Shown here piece after piece: positions 18,107 through 27,369 of a stretch of 64,000 nt of DNA. This DNA comes from Sulfitobacter sp. EhC04 (GTDB lineage: Bacteria > Pseudomonadota > Alphaproteobacteria > Rhodobacterales > Rhodobacteraceae). A program made the translations under genes and the position numbers. The first letter of the stretch is position 1. Every line of letters begins with the position of its first letter. The notes below the pieces were generated by a model, which was not told the origin of the DNA, did no database searches, and saw only the letters and a program-made list of their open reading frames with translations. Location of the stretch: the NCBI RefSeq assembly GCF_001650875.1, contig NZ_LXYI01000045.1:1-64000 (forward strand), read 5' to 3'.

Positions 18107-18125
18107 GGGTGGGTGACCCCCACCC
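18107..18125 (+). terminator. hairpin after the PBP1A gene
   Basis: GGGTGGG/CCCACCC stem with a TGACC loop eight bases after the stop. There is no U-tract, so termination strength is uncertain. Confidence 0.4.
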
Positions 18126-18218
18126 AAGGCGCGGTGCCGGGTTTATTCCCGGCTCAACCGCTTGTCCCTGTCGCGGCGCTGGTTTATCTGCGAAGGACCC
18201 AATCAAAGGCAGGCAAGC

Positions 18219-19343
18219 ATGCGCGCAGAGGTACAAAACACCGTCGACGAAATCAGCAAGTCGCTGGAATTGCTGGCGCAACGGCTGAACGTCGAGACCG
18301 CCCAGCACCGGCTGGAAGAGTTCAACGCCCGTGTCGAGGACCCGAACCTCTGGGACGATCCGGAGGCGGCGCAAAAACTGATGCGCGACCGGCAAGGGTT
18401 GGTGGATGCCATCGACACCTATGAGGGCATCAAGCAGGACCTGGCCGACAATATCGAACTGATCGAACTGGGCGAAATGGAAGACGACGCCGAGGTGGTC
18501 GGTGACGCGGAGCGCGCGCTCAAGGCGCTGGCCGAAAAGGCCGCGCAGAAAGAGCTTGAAGCGCTGCTGGACGGCGAGGCCGACGGCAATGATACCTTTC
18601 TTGAGATCAACTCCGGTGCCGGTGGCACCGAAAGCTGCGACTGGGCGCAGATGCTGGCGCGGATGTATGTCCGCTGGGCGGAAAAGAAGGGCTACAAGGT
18701 CGAGCTTCAGGCCGAAAGCGCCGGTGAAGAGGCGGGGATCAAATCCGCCACCTACAAGATCGCGGGGCATAACGCCTATGGCTGGCTGAAATCCGAAAGC
18801 GGCGTGCACCGGCTGGTGCGGATCAGCCCGTTCGATTCAGCGGCCAAGCGGCACACGTCCTTCACCTCTGTCAAAGTCTATCCGGTGGTGGATGACAACA
18901 TCGAGATCGAAGTGAACCCCTCTGATATCCGCATCGACACCTATCGGTCTTCGGGGGCGGGCGGCCAGCACGTCAACACCACGGATTCCGCTGTGCGGAT
19001 CACCCACCATCCCACCGGCATCGTGGTGACCTCCTCCGAGAAATCCCAGCACCAGAACCGCGACATCGCGATGAAGGCGCTGAAATCACGGCTCTACCAG
19101 ATGGAGTTGGACAAACGGTCCGCGCTGGTGAACGAAGCGCATGAAAGCGCGGGCGATGCGGGCTGGGGCAACCAGATCCGGTCTTATGTCTTGCAGCCCT
19201 ACCAGATGGTCAAGGATCTGCGCACCAACTACGAGACCTCGGACACCAAGGGCGTGCTGGACGGTGATCTTGACGGGCTGATGGGGGCCACGCTGGCGCT
19301 GGCCGTCAGTGGCAAGAGCCGGGCCGAAGCGCAGGGCGGCTGA
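18219..19343 (+). CDS. prfB: peptide chain release factor 2
   Basis: 374 residues. The codon-recognition tripeptide Ser203-Pro-Phe205 ([15 protein letters not shown]) is the RF2 version and differs from the RF1 PxT motif, and the Gly248-Gly-Gln250 motif in [16 protein letters not shown] catalyses peptidyl-tRNA hydrolysis at UGA and UAA. The frame is continuous from ATG 18219, so the programmed +1 frameshift known from E. coli prfB is not used. The start matches the family N-terminus ([15 protein letters not shown]); upstream in-frame codons lack a ribosome-binding site. Confidence 0.96.
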   Translation: MRAEVQNTVDEISKSLELLAQRLNVETAQHRLEEFNARVEDPNLWDDPEAAQKLMRDRQGLVDAIDTYEGIKQDLADNIELIELGEMEDDAEVVGDAERALKALAEKAAQKELEALLDGEADGNDTFLEINSGAGGTESCDWAQMLARMYVRWAEKKGYKVELQAESAGEEAGIKSATYKIAGHNAYGWLKSESGVHRLVRISPFDSAAKRHTSFTSVKVYPVVDDNIEIEVNPSDIRIDTYRSSGAGGQHVNTTDSAVRITHHPTGIVVTSSEKSQHQNRDIAMKALKSRLYQMELDKRSALVNEAHESAGDAGWGNQIRSYVLQPYQMVKDLRTNYETSDTKGVLDGDLDGLMGATLALAVSGKSRAEAQGG

Positions 19344-19346
19344 GCG

Positions 19347-19404
19347 CCGGGGGCCCTTTGCCCCCGGACCCCCGCGCGTATTTCTGGCATAAAGAGGCAA
19401 GGGG
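19347..19404. repeat. dispersed intergenic element, copy 1 (GC hairpin plus TGGCATAAAGA block)
   Basis: A hairpin CCGGGGGC/GCCCCCGG directly after prfB is followed by ACCCCCGCGCGTATTTCTGGCATAAAGAGGC. A second copy lies at 32498-32551 with the same order: CCGGGG hairpin, GTATTT, then TGGCATAAAGA. I recall similar blocks in many Roseobacter genomes after genes. The hairpin probably serves as terminator of prfB. Confidence 0.65.
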
Positions 19405-19441
19405 ATTGCGCCTTCTTGTAAAGAAGTGCTCATGTGTTTTC

Positions 19442-20851
19442 ATGGATATTCTGGACATGGATGCGCTGGCGCAATCGGCGGCGATTGAAGCGGGCGAGCT
19501 GAGCGCCGCCGATCTGATGCAAGCCACGCTGGCGCGGATCACGGCGGTGAACGGGACCGTGAATGCGGTGGTCGCCCTGCGCGATGCTGATGTGCTGATG
19601 CAGGAGGCACGGGCGGCGGATGCGGCCCCGCGCAAGGGCTGGCTGCACGGCATTCCGATGGCGATCAAGGATCTGGCGAATGTGGCGGGGCTGACCACCT
19701 CCAGCGGCTCGCCGCTGCTGGCCGATATGGTTGCCCCGAAGGATGACCTGATTGTCAGCCGCTTGCGCGCGGCGGGGGCGCTGATCATCGGCAAGACCAA
19801 TACGTCGGAATTCGGCCTGGGCAGCCATACGTTCAACCCGGTCTACGGGGCCACCACGAACCCCTATGATGCGACCCGGTCGGCGGGAGGCTCCTCTGGC
19901 GGGGCGGCGGCGGCGCTGGCGGCGCGGATACTGAGCGTCGCGGATGGGTCCGACATGATGGGATCGCTGCGCAACCCGGCAGGATGGAACAATGTCTATG
20001 GCATGCGTCCCTCCTGGGGGGATGTGCCTGCGGAACCCGCGCGGGAGATGTTCCTGCATCAACTGGCGACCCTGGGCCCGATGGCACGCAGCCCGGCGGA
20101 CCTCGCGGCGTTGCTGGACACGATGACCGGGGCCGATCCGCGCCATCCCCATGGTCAAAGCCCCGCAGATACCTTGCCGCAGATCGACATGCCGCCGGGC
20201 CGTCGGCGGATTGGCTGGCTGGGGGATTGGGGCGGTGCCTTGCCCTTTGAGCCGGGGATACTGGCCGGGAGCGAGGCGGCATTGGCGCAATTTTCCGATC
20301 TGGGCCATCAGGTCGAGACGCTGGCGCCTCCGTTCCCGGCCGATGCGATGTGGGACAGTTGGATCACCCTGCGGTCCTTTTCGGTCGCGACAGGGCTGGC
20401 AGAGATCTATCTGAACCCGCAAACCCGTGGCGCGCTGAAGGAGGCCGCGCAATGGGAGATCGGGCGGGGCCTCGCGATGGATGCGATGACGGTCCACCGC
20501 GCAAGCGAGGTGCGGTCGGACTGGTTCAGATCTGCGGCCGACCTGTTCGACAGGCTGGATGTGCTGGTGCTGCCCTCGGCGCAGGTCTGGCCGTTTGACG
20601 TGACCCTGACCCATCCGGTGCAGATTGCCGGGCAGGTGATGGACACTTATCACCGCTGGATGCAGGTTGTGGTGCCAGCCAGCCTGATCGGTCTGCCGGT
20701 GGTGAACATTCCCGCAGGCTTTGGCGAGAACGGGTTGCCGCTGGGGCTGCAACTGATCGGGCGGCGCGGCAGCGATGCGCAATTGTTGCAGCTGGCGCAG
20801 CAATGGCATGGCGCGACCGATTGGCCGCAGAAAAGACCCCCGGTTATCTGA
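19442..20851 (+). CDS. amidase-signature family amidohydrolase
   Basis: 469 residues. The Ser-cisSer-Lys triad of the amidase-signature family is visible: Lys in MAIKDLANVAG (about residue 77), the glycine/serine-rich block SAGGSSGGAAAALAARI with the cis-Ser (about 150-156), and the nucleophile in the DGSDMMGSLRNPA block (about 170-175). It probably hydrolyses a small amide; GatA is less likely because no gatB/gatC lie nearby and the C-terminal end differs. The start ATG at 19442 follows a repeat element with a weak ribosome-binding site. Its last eight bases overlap the convergent small gene. Confidence 0.88.
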   Translation: MDILDMDALAQSAAIEAGELSAADLMQATLARITAVNGTVNAVVALRDADVLMQEARAADAAPRKGWLHGIPMAIKDLANVAGLTTSSGSPLLADMVAPKDDLIVSRLRAAGALIIGKTNTSEFGLGSHTFNPVYGATTNPYDATRSAGGSSGGAAAALAARILSVADGSDMMGSLRNPAGWNNVYGMRPSWGDVPAEPAREMFLHQLATLGPMARSPADLAALLDTMTGADPRHPHGQSPADTLPQIDMPPGRRRIGWLGDWGGALPFEPGILAGSEAALAQFSDLGHQVETLAPPFPADAMWDSWITLRSFSVATGLAEIYLNPQTRGALKEAAQWEIGRGLAMDAMTVHRASEVRSDWFRSAADLFDRLDVLVLPSAQVWPFDVTLTHPVQIAGQVMDTYHRWMQVVVPASLIGLPVVNIPAGFGENGLPLGLQLIGRRGSDAQLLQLAQQWHGATDWPQKRPPVI

Positions 20852-21086
20852 ACGGCGGGTTTGGCGCGGGCAGGGCGCTTTCACGGCCCTGCGCCACCAG
20901 CAGTGCCCGCAGCATTGCGGCGTCAGGGTGGTTCGTCTCAAGCGCAAAGACATGGGCGTGGGTCAGATAGAACGCCGCGCGGTCGGGTGCCTGCGCCTGC
21001 GCGGCGGCCTGTTGGTAAAGGGTCACCAGCGCCCGCAGGTCTTTCGCTGCATGGGCTGCCAGCAATTCCCGTTCCAGTTCGATCAC
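20844..21086 (-). CDS. conserved small helical protein coupled to the Rieske oxygenase gene
   Basis: 80 residues, predicted mostly alpha-helical: MIELERELLAAHAAKDLRAL and LVTLYQQAAAQAQAPDRAAF suggest a TPR-like helical hairpin. It begins with GTG overlapping the TGA of the Rieske oxygenase gene (GTGA), a translational-coupling arrangement that argues for expression. Function not recognised. It may be an accessory or assembly factor for the oxygenase. Its tail overlaps the amidase gene by eight bases. Confidence 0.6.
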   Translation of the reverse strand: MIELERELLAAHAAKDLRALVTLYQQAAAQAQAPDRAAFYLTHAHVFALETNHPDAAMLRALLVAQGRESALPAPNPPFR

Positions 21087-22243
21087 TCGGCGGCCTGCGG
21101 CAGGCTGCGGTGTCGTTCAACCTGTGCGGCGACCCAGTCGTGAAACAGATGGGTCGGCCCGTCCATTGCAGGCGAGAACCGTCCGCCATCGAAGGTCGGG
21201 GCGTGCCGCCCCCGCTGCATGCCCTCGACGACAAAGACATCCTCGTCAAAGACCTCTTTCCATTGTGCGGCGTTGCGGCTGCGCAGTGCCGGGTCCGTCT
21301 CGGGCCGGGCATAGAAGATATGCACCTGTTCGACCGTGCGTTCCTGGCTTTCGGGAACCAGGATGATGGCAAAGCTGTGGTCGCGGTGCACGCCCATCAG
21401 GACATTGGGGTAAACGGTGATGTATTCCGCTGCCGTGTCCCATTTGTCGCTTATACCGGCAAAATCGGGAAAGCTTTGGCCCGCCTCATCCTTGAGCTGC
21501 CGGTAGACCAGCGTGCCCTGGCCGGAGAACCGGCCCGCTGCCTCGATGTGATAATGATCCTCCAGCCGGGAATAGCTGTTCAGGCCGGGGTGCACCCAGG
21601 GCAGGTGGTAGCTTTCGCAGTAGTTCTCGACCGCCAGTTTCCAGTTGCAATCGACGGGGATCTGGAAACGGCTGTCATCGCCGCCGTGGTACAGGGGCTG
21701 GTCGAATTCGGCCCAGCGGGCCAGCAGGTCAGCATGGGCATCGGCAAAGGCCGGGGCCTGGCCGGAGACGTTGATAAAAATCACCTCCATCCAGATGTGG
21801 CTGCGGATTTCCACCAGACCCAGCAGAGCGCGGTCGATGCCCTCATGGGTGTTCTGGCCCGGTCCCCCCACATGCGGGGTGCTGACCAGACGGCCATCCG
21901 TCGCATAGCACCAACTGTGATAGGGGCAGCGGATTGCGCCTTCGATATTGCGCGGCTCCGCGACCAGGATCATGCCCCGGTGGCGACAGGTGTTCTGGAA
22001 CACGCGCACCGCGCTTTGGCGGTCGCGGACGATCAGCAGGGGCATGCCGAGAAAGGTGATGGGCACCGCATCGCCAATGTTGGGAACATCGGCGGTCACG
22101 GCCAGCCCTGCCCAATTGTCGAAAAGGACGGCCTGTCGTTCCTCGGCAAAGACTGCGGGGTCGATGTAATGGGGGTTCGGCAGGCCATTTGCCTGCGCGA
22201 TAGGGCGTCTGACACTGCTCAGGTCGGTCCGGTGCTGGGCCAT
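21083..22243 (-). CDS. Rieske-type aromatic ring-hydroxylating oxygenase, alpha subunit
   Basis: 386 residues. The Rieske 2Fe-2S ligands are Cys86-x-His88 (NTCRHRGM) and Cys106-x2-His109 (RCPYHSWCYATDG). The mononuclear iron domain has His213 and His218 in ENYCESYHLPWVHPG. This layout is that of RHO alpha subunits, including aromatic dioxygenases and quaternary-amine monooxygenases (choline/carnitine/stachydrine type); no beta subunit or reductase gene is adjacent, so the substrate is open. The start at 22243 follows AGGAGAGC. It lies 115 bases downstream of an XRE-type regulator on the same strand, which may control it. Confidence 0.88.
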   Translation of the reverse strand: MAQHRTDLSSVRRPIAQANGLPNPHYIDPAVFAEERQAVLFDNWAGLAVTADVPNIGDAVPITFLGMPLLIVRDRQSAVRVFQNTCRHRGMILVAEPRNIEGAIRCPYHSWCYATDGRLVSTPHVGGPGQNTHEGIDRALLGLVEIRSHIWMEVIFINVSGQAPAFADAHADLLARWAEFDQPLYHGGDDSRFQIPVDCNWKLAVENYCESYHLPWVHPGLNSYSRLEDHYHIEAAGRFSGQGTLVYRQLKDEAGQSFPDFAGISDKWDTAAEYITVYPNVLMGVHRDHSFAIILVPESQERTVEQVHIFYARPETDPALRSRNAAQWKEVFDEDVFVVEGMQRGRHAPTFDGGRFSPAMDGPTHLFHDWVAAQVERHRSLPQAAE

Positions 22244-22358
22244 GCTGCTCTCCTGCTGCTGGAACGACGTTAGCAGAAGCGCGCGCGCGCGTGTTTCCCG
22301 CAGCGACCCGTTTTTATCACGGGCGACATCCCGGCCTGGGGCAGATGGGCGTGCCGGA

Positions 22359-23156
22359 TCAGGAAAACGGCACGTCCGGACGCAGCAGCCGCTTGTGGAA
22401 CGGTTGCAATCCGTCCAGGTCGTGCAGGCCGGAGGTGCGGGCTGCGGGCAGGGCATCAGATACCTTTGGGCCAAGGTATTCATAGACCAGCCGGGTCACG
22501 CGTATCCCGCCTGCGGATTCAGGCACTGTCCGGGTCACATAGCCGACCCAAAAGTTGTTTTCGATTGATGCGGCACGACCGAGATAGTTGAAAGACATGG
22601 TCATGGCGTTGGCGCGTGCGGCGATAATGGTGATCCCTTCGTCCTGCCGCATGACCGCACCACGAAATTCACGCGATTTGGTGTTGGTGGGCAGGCCCTG
22701 GATGCGCATTGCCTCTTTAGTCTCAAATCCGCGCAGCCGGGTGTTTGACCGATCCCGCCCGACCAGCACCAGCGACACAACAAACCGGTCCGGATCGACA
22801 AAGCTGCGCCTGGAGAATCGGTAGAATCCACTTGGGAAGTATTCCTCTGACACCTGCCGGGTGCCTGGGCCAATGAAATCGCGCAGATATGGGCTTGAAA
22901 TCACACCCGGCCCGCAGGTGAGGCTTTCAACCGGTTCGAGCAGGACGCGTGCATCGACCCCAAAGAAACAGCAGATGCGGGCCAATATGTCCGGCCGGGG
23001 AAAACTCTCTCCGGAAAGATAGCGATTGAACTGGGTCCGGTTGATCGACAATTGCCGCGCCAGGTCGGAAATTGAGGCATGGCTTTCGGCAAGCTTCCGC
23101 AGGTTCGCACCAAAAACATTGCGCAATTCTGCAGGAGATTGTTTACTTGCTTCCAT
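22359..23156 (-). CDS. XRE-type helix-turn-helix transcriptional regulator
   Basis: 265 residues. The N-terminal lambda-repressor-like HTH is at about residues 12-65 (NVFGANLRKLAESHASISD, LARQLSINRTQFNRYLSG). The rest (70-265) has no fold that I recognise; it is rich in beta-type segments and may be an effector-binding domain. The start chosen is MEASKQSP at 23156; a longer reading begins with a hydrophobic Ile-rich stretch that does not fit the family. Codon use is less GC-biased than in flanking genes. It is upstream of the Rieske gene on the same strand and divergent from the 117-residue gene. Confidence 0.8.
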   Translation of the reverse strand: MEASKQSPAELRNVFGANLRKLAESHASISDLARQLSINRTQFNRYLSGESFPRPDILARICCFFGVDARVLLEPVESLTCGPGVISSPYLRDFIGPGTRQVSEEYFPSGFYRFSRRSFVDPDRFVVSLVLVGRDRSNTRLRGFETKEAMRIQGLPTNTKSREFRGAVMRQDEGITIIAARANAMTMSFNYLGRAASIENNFWVGYVTRTVPESAGGIRVTRLVYEYLGPKVSDALPAARTSGLHDLDGLQPFHKRLLRPDVPFS

Positions 23157-23376
23157 ATTCTCGCTGAGGTGGAAAAAACAGGATGATTTTATGGCGTTCA
23201 ATTGTCGTATTTGAATGATGATAATTATTTCGAAGCTGTTCAACGTCAAGCCTGTTGCTTACTTGTGTCAGCCAGACGCCAGATCGCCTCAATTTGAAGC
23301 AATCTGACGGAAATTGTTCATACTCTCCGTAGGGTTGATGTAGTTAGATTAAGATAGAACTAATTTAGGTTATTTG

Positions 23377-23727
23377 ATGTTGGGTGTGGTCCTTTGGAGT
23401 GATCCTGTTGACCGAAAGGCAGTCTTCTGGTGCGAGGACCAGGGGGATCTGGCGTTCTATGCTGCCGGACCGGCGACAGACCCATGCGACGGTTTTCTTG
23501 ATGCGGGGGACATGGTGACGTTCTCCACCGATATCGTTGGCAAACTGCGCAAAGCGCGTGACGTCACACTGGTGCAGGAACAGGTCTGTGCCGATCTGCC
23601 CGAAAAACTGCGCGACACGTCGCAGGCGCCGGCAAAGACGCCGGCGGGGGGCAAACGGATTCTGTCGTTTGTTTCGCCGTCTGTGCCACAGGTCGTCCAC
23701 TGCCAGTTTCGCAAGCGCAATGCCTGA
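23377..23727 (+). CDS. hypothetical protein
   Basis: 116 residues from ATG 23377 (a TTG one codon earlier is possible). The N-terminal half looks like a small beta-barrel (GVVLWSDPVDRKAVFWCEDQGDLAFY), reminiscent of CSD-like or SH3-like folds, and residues 40-80 contain GDMVTFSTDIVGKLRKARDV. The C-terminus is Lys/Pro-rich then hydrophobic. I do not recognise it. The upstream 220 bases are the AT-richest in this part of the window and contain TAGTTAGATTAAGATAGAAC, which may hold the promoter. It converges on ilvH. Confidence 0.6.
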   Translation: MLGVVLWSDPVDRKAVFWCEDQGDLAFYAAGPATDPCDGFLDAGDMVTFSTDIVGKLRKARDVTLVQEQVCADLPEKLRDTSQAPAKTPAGGKRILSFVSPSVPQVVHCQFRKRNA

Positions 23728-23764
23728 AAGGAATGGCCCCTGATCCGGGCTTGACGGCGCTGTG

Positions 23765-24325
23765 TCAATCGCCTCGTGACAATGCGGCGACCCCGGTGCG
23801 GGCCACTTCGGTCAGGCCGAGCGGGCGCATCAGATCGGCAAAGGCGTCAATCTTTTCCGGCGCGCCGGTGATCTCGAAGACAAAGCTTTCCAAGGTGCTG
23901 TCCACCACGTTGGCGCGAAAGATATCGGCCAGCCGCAACGCTTCGACGCGGTGCTCGCCCTTGCCGGAAACCTTGAACATCGCAAGCTCGCGTTCCACGC
24001 TCTTGCCCTCGACCGTGAGGTCATGCACCTCATGCACCGGCACGATGCGGCCCAGTTGCGCCTTGATCTGTTCGATCACCTGCGGCGTGCCCGAGGTCAC
24101 GATGGTGATGCGGCTCAGATGGCCGGTGTGATCCACTTCGGCCACGGTCAGGCTGTCGATGTTATAGCCACGCCCCGAGAACAGCCCGATGACCCGCGCC
24201 AGCACACCCGGTTCGTTTTCGACCAGCACGGCCAGCGTGTGACGCTCGATCACGTCAGAGAAGTTGGGCCGCAGGTTATAGGCGGAATGGCTGGTCGCGC
24301 CTTTTTTGATTTTCAGAGCTGACAT
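23765..24325 (-). CDS. ilvH: acetolactate synthase small (regulatory) subunit
   Basis: 186 residues. An N-terminal ACT domain (about 28-100: HTLAVLVENEPGVLARVIGLFSGRGYNIDSL, followed by SRITIVTSG) binds valine for feedback inhibition, and a C-terminal ALS_ss_C domain (about 110-180) completes it. The usual N-terminus is extended by about 20 residues. It activates IlvB and confers valine sensitivity. It is separated from ilvB by an ltrA-like gene, although both lie on the minus strand and belong to one leader-controlled transcription unit. The start at 24325 is preceded by AAAGGAAT. Confidence 0.95.
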   Translation of the reverse strand: MSALKIKKGATSHSAYNLRPNFSDVIERHTLAVLVENEPGVLARVIGLFSGRGYNIDSLTVAEVDHTGHLSRITIVTSGTPQVIEQIKAQLGRIVPVHEVHDLTVEGKSVERELAMFKVSGKGEHRVEALRLADIFRANVVDSTLESFVFEITGAPEKIDAFADLMRPLGLTEVARTGVAALSRGD

Positions 24326-24354
24326 GGAACATTCCTTTGGAAATGCAGGGTATT

Positions 24355-25527
24355 TTAACTGTTGATATGGGCCGGGGAGGCCGGGTGGTTGCGCAGCCAG
24401 ACCGTGACCGCACCCGCCGCGGCCAGCAGCGTCATGGAGAACGGCAGCACCGCGCAGATCACGCAGACCACGGCCATGGCGGGCAACAGCAGCAAGGCGG
24501 TGCCGCTGGCAAGGTGACGGTCCCGCACCAGCCACAGGCCCAGCAGAAAGGCCGCCATCGGCAGGGCCACTGCCATGTCGCCCGCCATCTGGGTGGTATG
24601 GGCGTGATGCGTGGCCAGTTCGACCTGAACCGCCAGACCCGCGCCCATGGCCGCACCTGCGCCAAAGACGATATAATGGCCATAGCCCCAGCTCAGCGCG
24701 CGGCTCAGCTTGGTCGAGGTCAGGTGGTCTTCTTTGCAAAAGTACAGCCACCACAGGGCAAAGGTGATGACCACGCCGCAGAAGGCCATCCAGATCAGGC
24801 CAAGGGACAGACCGTCGGTTGTTGCGGTGCTGATCGCCATTGATCCGGCCAGCAGCGCCTCGCCCAGAACGATGATGGTCAGCAAGCCGTAGCGTTCGAT
24901 GATATGGTGCCGGTGCCACGGGGTTGTGGCGGCACGTTCGGCAAAGGCCGGCACGGCCAGTTCCAGGGCCACACCGATCACCACCAGCAGAGCCAGCGGC
25001 AGGCCGAAGGCCAGCAACAAGGGCAGGACCAGCCAGAATATCTGTGCGATGCCGATGCCCGCAGCATAGCGTTTGGCGGTTTTGGCCCGTTCCGCATCAC
25101 CGCGTGCAGCCCCCAGCCACATCGCGATCATGCCGACACGCATGATCACATAGCCGATGATCACCACGGTCAGGTTCAACTCGGAAAACAGCAGTGTCTG
25201 ACCGGCGGCCATGACCAGCGCGCCGAACATGATGATCATGGTCAGCAGGCGATAGGCCACGGAATCGTCATCATAGGCCGAGGCGAACCAAGTGTAGTTC
25301 ATCCAGGCCCACCAGATGGCAAAAAACGCCAGCAGATAGCGCAGCAGCCCTTCCATCGCGTGACCTTCGGCGACCGCATGATGCAGGCCCGCCGCAGCCG
25401 CCGCAATCGCGATGACCGAAACAAGGTCAAAGAACAGTTCCAGCGGTGTCGCCGCCCGGTGCCCTTCGGCACTGTCGCGGGGCGCAAACTTCAGATGCTC
25501 GGACAGGATGTTCGAAAGCGCGCCCAT
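24355..25527 (-). CDS. low temperature requirement A (LtrA) family membrane protein
   Basis: 390 residues, highly hydrophobic with about ten to twelve predicted helices. The family hallmark is the N-terminal TPLELFFDLVSVIAIAAAAAGLHH followed by WWAWMNYTWFASAYDDD. LtrA proteins of Listeria are linked to growth in cold, but their biochemical role is unknown. It lies between ilvB and ilvH, three bases after the ilvB stop, with 29 bases to ilvH, so it is part of the ilv transcription unit. An alternative GTG start overlaps the ilvB stop (GTGTGACC); ATG 25527 is preferred. No cold-shock element is seen. Confidence 0.85.
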   Translation of the reverse strand: MGALSNILSEHLKFAPRDSAEGHRAATPLELFFDLVSVIAIAAAAAGLHHAVAEGHAMEGLLRYLLAFFAIWWAWMNYTWFASAYDDDSVAYRLLTMIIMFGALVMAAGQTLLFSELNLTVVIIGYVIMRVGMIAMWLGAARGDAERAKTAKRYAAGIGIAQIFWLVLPLLLAFGLPLALLVVIGVALELAVPAFAERAATTPWHRHHIIERYGLLTIIVLGEALLAGSMAISTATTDGLSLGLIWMAFCGVVITFALWWLYFCKEDHLTSTKLSRALSWGYGHYIVFGAGAAMGAGLAVQVELATHHAHTTQMAGDMAVALPMAAFLLGLWLVRDRHLASGTALLLLPAMAVVCVICAVLPFSMTLLAAAGAVTVWLRNHPASPAHINS

Positions 25528-25529
25528 GG

Positions 25530-27281
25530 TCACACCAACACCGAACCCTTGGCGTCGATGACGCCCTGGGTGTCGGCCTCGCCCAGAAGCATTTCGTTAT
25601 GCGCCTTGCCCGAGGGGATCATCGGGAAGCAGTTTTCGTGCTTTTCAACCAGACAGTCAAAGATCACCGGCCCGTCGTGGTTCAGCATCTCCATGATCGC
25701 GTCGTCCAGATCGGCAGGGTCCTTGCACAGGATGCCCTTGGCCCCGAAGGCCTCGGCCAGTTTCACGAAATCGGGCAGGCTTTCCGACCAGGAATGGGAA
25801 TAGCGTTCGCCGTGCAGCAACTCCTGCCACTGGCGCACCATGCCCAGACGTTCGTTGTTCAGGATGAACTGCTTGACCGGCAGGTTGTACTGCATGGCGG
25901 TGCCCATTTCCTGCATGTTCATCAGCCAGGATGCTTCGCCCGCCACATTGATAACCAGGCTTTCGGGATGCGCCATCTGCACGCCGATGGAGGCCGGAAA
26001 GCCATAGCCCATGGTGCCCAGACCCCCGGATGTCATCCAGCGGTTCGGGTCCTCAAAGCCGAGGTATTGCGCGGCCCACATCTGGTGCTGGCCAACCTCA
26101 GTACAGATATAGCGGTCGTGGTCCTTGGTCAGCGCCTCAAGCCGTTGCAGCGCATATTGCGGCTTGATCGTCTTGCCCGACTGCTTGAACTTGAGGCAAT
26201 CCACACTGCGCCATTCGTCGATCTGTTTCCACCACTTCGCCAGCGCCTCGCCGTTTGTCTTGCGGCCGCGTGATTTCCAGATCTTCAGCAGATCCTCCAG
26301 CACATGGCCCACATCCCCCATGATCGGGATGTCGACGCGGATGACCTTGTTGATCGACGAGGGGTCGATGTCGATATGCGCTTTCTTCGATTTGGGGCTG
26401 AAGGCGTCGATCACGCCGGTGATACGGTCGTCAAAACGCGCGCCGATGTTGATCATCAGGTCGCAGCCGTGCATCGCCATGTTGGCCTCGTAAAGCCCGT
26501 GCATGCCCAGCATGCCCAGCCATTTCTCACCCGACGCGGGGTAGGCGCCCAGGCCCATCAGCGTCGAGGTGATGGGAAATCCTGTCGCCTCCACCAGTTC
26601 GCGCAGCAGCTGGCTGGCGCCGGGGCCGGAGTTGATCACCCCGCCGCCGGTGTAGAACACCGGGCGCTTGGCCTTTTCGATGGCGGCGGCCAGTTCGGTG
26701 ATTGCCTCCATGTCGCCCTTGACCTGCGGCTGGTAATGCGAGGTCGAGGGCTTGCGCGCTTCATAGCTGCCGGTGGCGAATTGCACGTCCTTGGGGATGT
26801 CCACCAGAACCGGGCCGGGGCGGCCGCTGGTTGCGACATGAAATGCCTCATGCAGCACGCCCGCCAGCTTGTCGGTCTCTTTCACCAGCCAGTTGTGTTT
26901 CGTGCAGGGCCGGGTGATGCCCACGGTGTCGGCTTCCTGAAAGGCATCGGACCCGATCATGAAGGTCGGCACCTGGCCGGTCAGCACAATGATCGGGATG
27001 GAATCGAGCAGCGCATCGGTCAGTCCGGTCACCGCATTGGTGGCACCGGGGCCCGAGGTCACCAGAACAACGCCCGGCTTGCCGGTGGAACGCGCATAGC
27101 CTTCGGCGGCATGCACCGCGCCCTGTTCGTGGCGCACCAGAACATGTTTGATCGAGTTTTGCTGAAACACCTCATCATAAATGGGTAGGACAGCGCCGCC
27201 GGGATACCCAAATACGGTATCGACACCCTGGTCTATCAGGGCTTGAACGATCATCTTCGCTCCGGTCATCTGGCGTGTCAT
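25530..27281 (-). CDS. ilvB: acetolactate synthase large (catalytic) subunit
   Basis: 583 residues. ThDP-dependent enzyme of the first common step of valine, leucine and isoleucine synthesis. The catalytic Glu is in LVRHEQGAVHAAEGYAR, the FAD-binding middle domain spans about 190-340 and the ThDP motif starts at INVAGEASWLMN (usual Mg-binding Asp of GDG replaced by Glu, as in other alphaproteobacterial forms) and ends near ILNNERLGMVRQWQELLHG. It is followed directly by an ltrA-like gene, then ilvH. It sits downstream of a leader peptide and terminator indicating attenuation by branched-chain amino acids. Confidence 0.96.
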   Translation of the reverse strand: MTRQMTGAKMIVQALIDQGVDTVFGYPGGAVLPIYDEVFQQNSIKHVLVRHEQGAVHAAEGYARSTGKPGVVLVTSGPGATNAVTGLTDALLDSIPIIVLTGQVPTFMIGSDAFQEADTVGITRPCTKHNWLVKETDKLAGVLHEAFHVATSGRPGPVLVDIPKDVQFATGSYEARKPSTSHYQPQVKGDMEAITELAAAIEKAKRPVFYTGGGVINSGPGASQLLRELVEATGFPITSTLMGLGAYPASGEKWLGMLGMHGLYEANMAMHGCDLMINIGARFDDRITGVIDAFSPKSKKAHIDIDPSSINKVIRVDIPIMGDVGHVLEDLLKIWKSRGRKTNGEALAKWWKQIDEWRSVDCLKFKQSGKTIKPQYALQRLEALTKDHDRYICTEVGQHQMWAAQYLGFEDPNRWMTSGGLGTMGYGFPASIGVQMAHPESLVINVAGEASWLMNMQEMGTAMQYNLPVKQFILNNERLGMVRQWQELLHGERYSHSWSESLPDFVKLAEAFGAKGILCKDPADLDDAIMEMLNHDGPVIFDCLVEKHENCFPMIPSGKAHNEMLLGEADTQGVIDAKGSVLV

Positions 27282-27318
27282 CTGCTTTTCTCCGTTTCAG
27301 CAGGTTCAAGGTGCGCAT

Positions 27319-27343
27319 AAAAAAACCCCCGTTTTGGCGGGGG
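27319..27343 (-). terminator. attenuator terminator of the ilvB leader
   Basis: Read on the minus strand, CCCCCG-CCAAAA-CGGGGG followed by seven T residues, 27 bases after the leader-peptide stop. The segment just 5' of it (CCCATGCGC, plus-strand 27343-27351) is complementary to GCGCATGGG (27377-27385) inside the end of the leader coding sequence. Stalling at Leu/Val/Ile codons would change which of these hairpins forms. Confidence 0.88.
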
Positions 27344-27369
27344 CGCATGGGTCAGATTATGGTCTACCG

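Noticed and set aside
15565..18123. 852-residue minus-strand frame opposite PBP1A
   Set aside because: PBP1A has all catalytic motifs on the plus strand; the opposite frame has no recognisable domain and is a GC-bias artefact.
18162..18300. Programmed +1 frameshift in prfB as in E. coli
   Set aside because: The frame is continuous from ATG 18219 with no in-frame UGA near codon 26, so no frameshift is needed.
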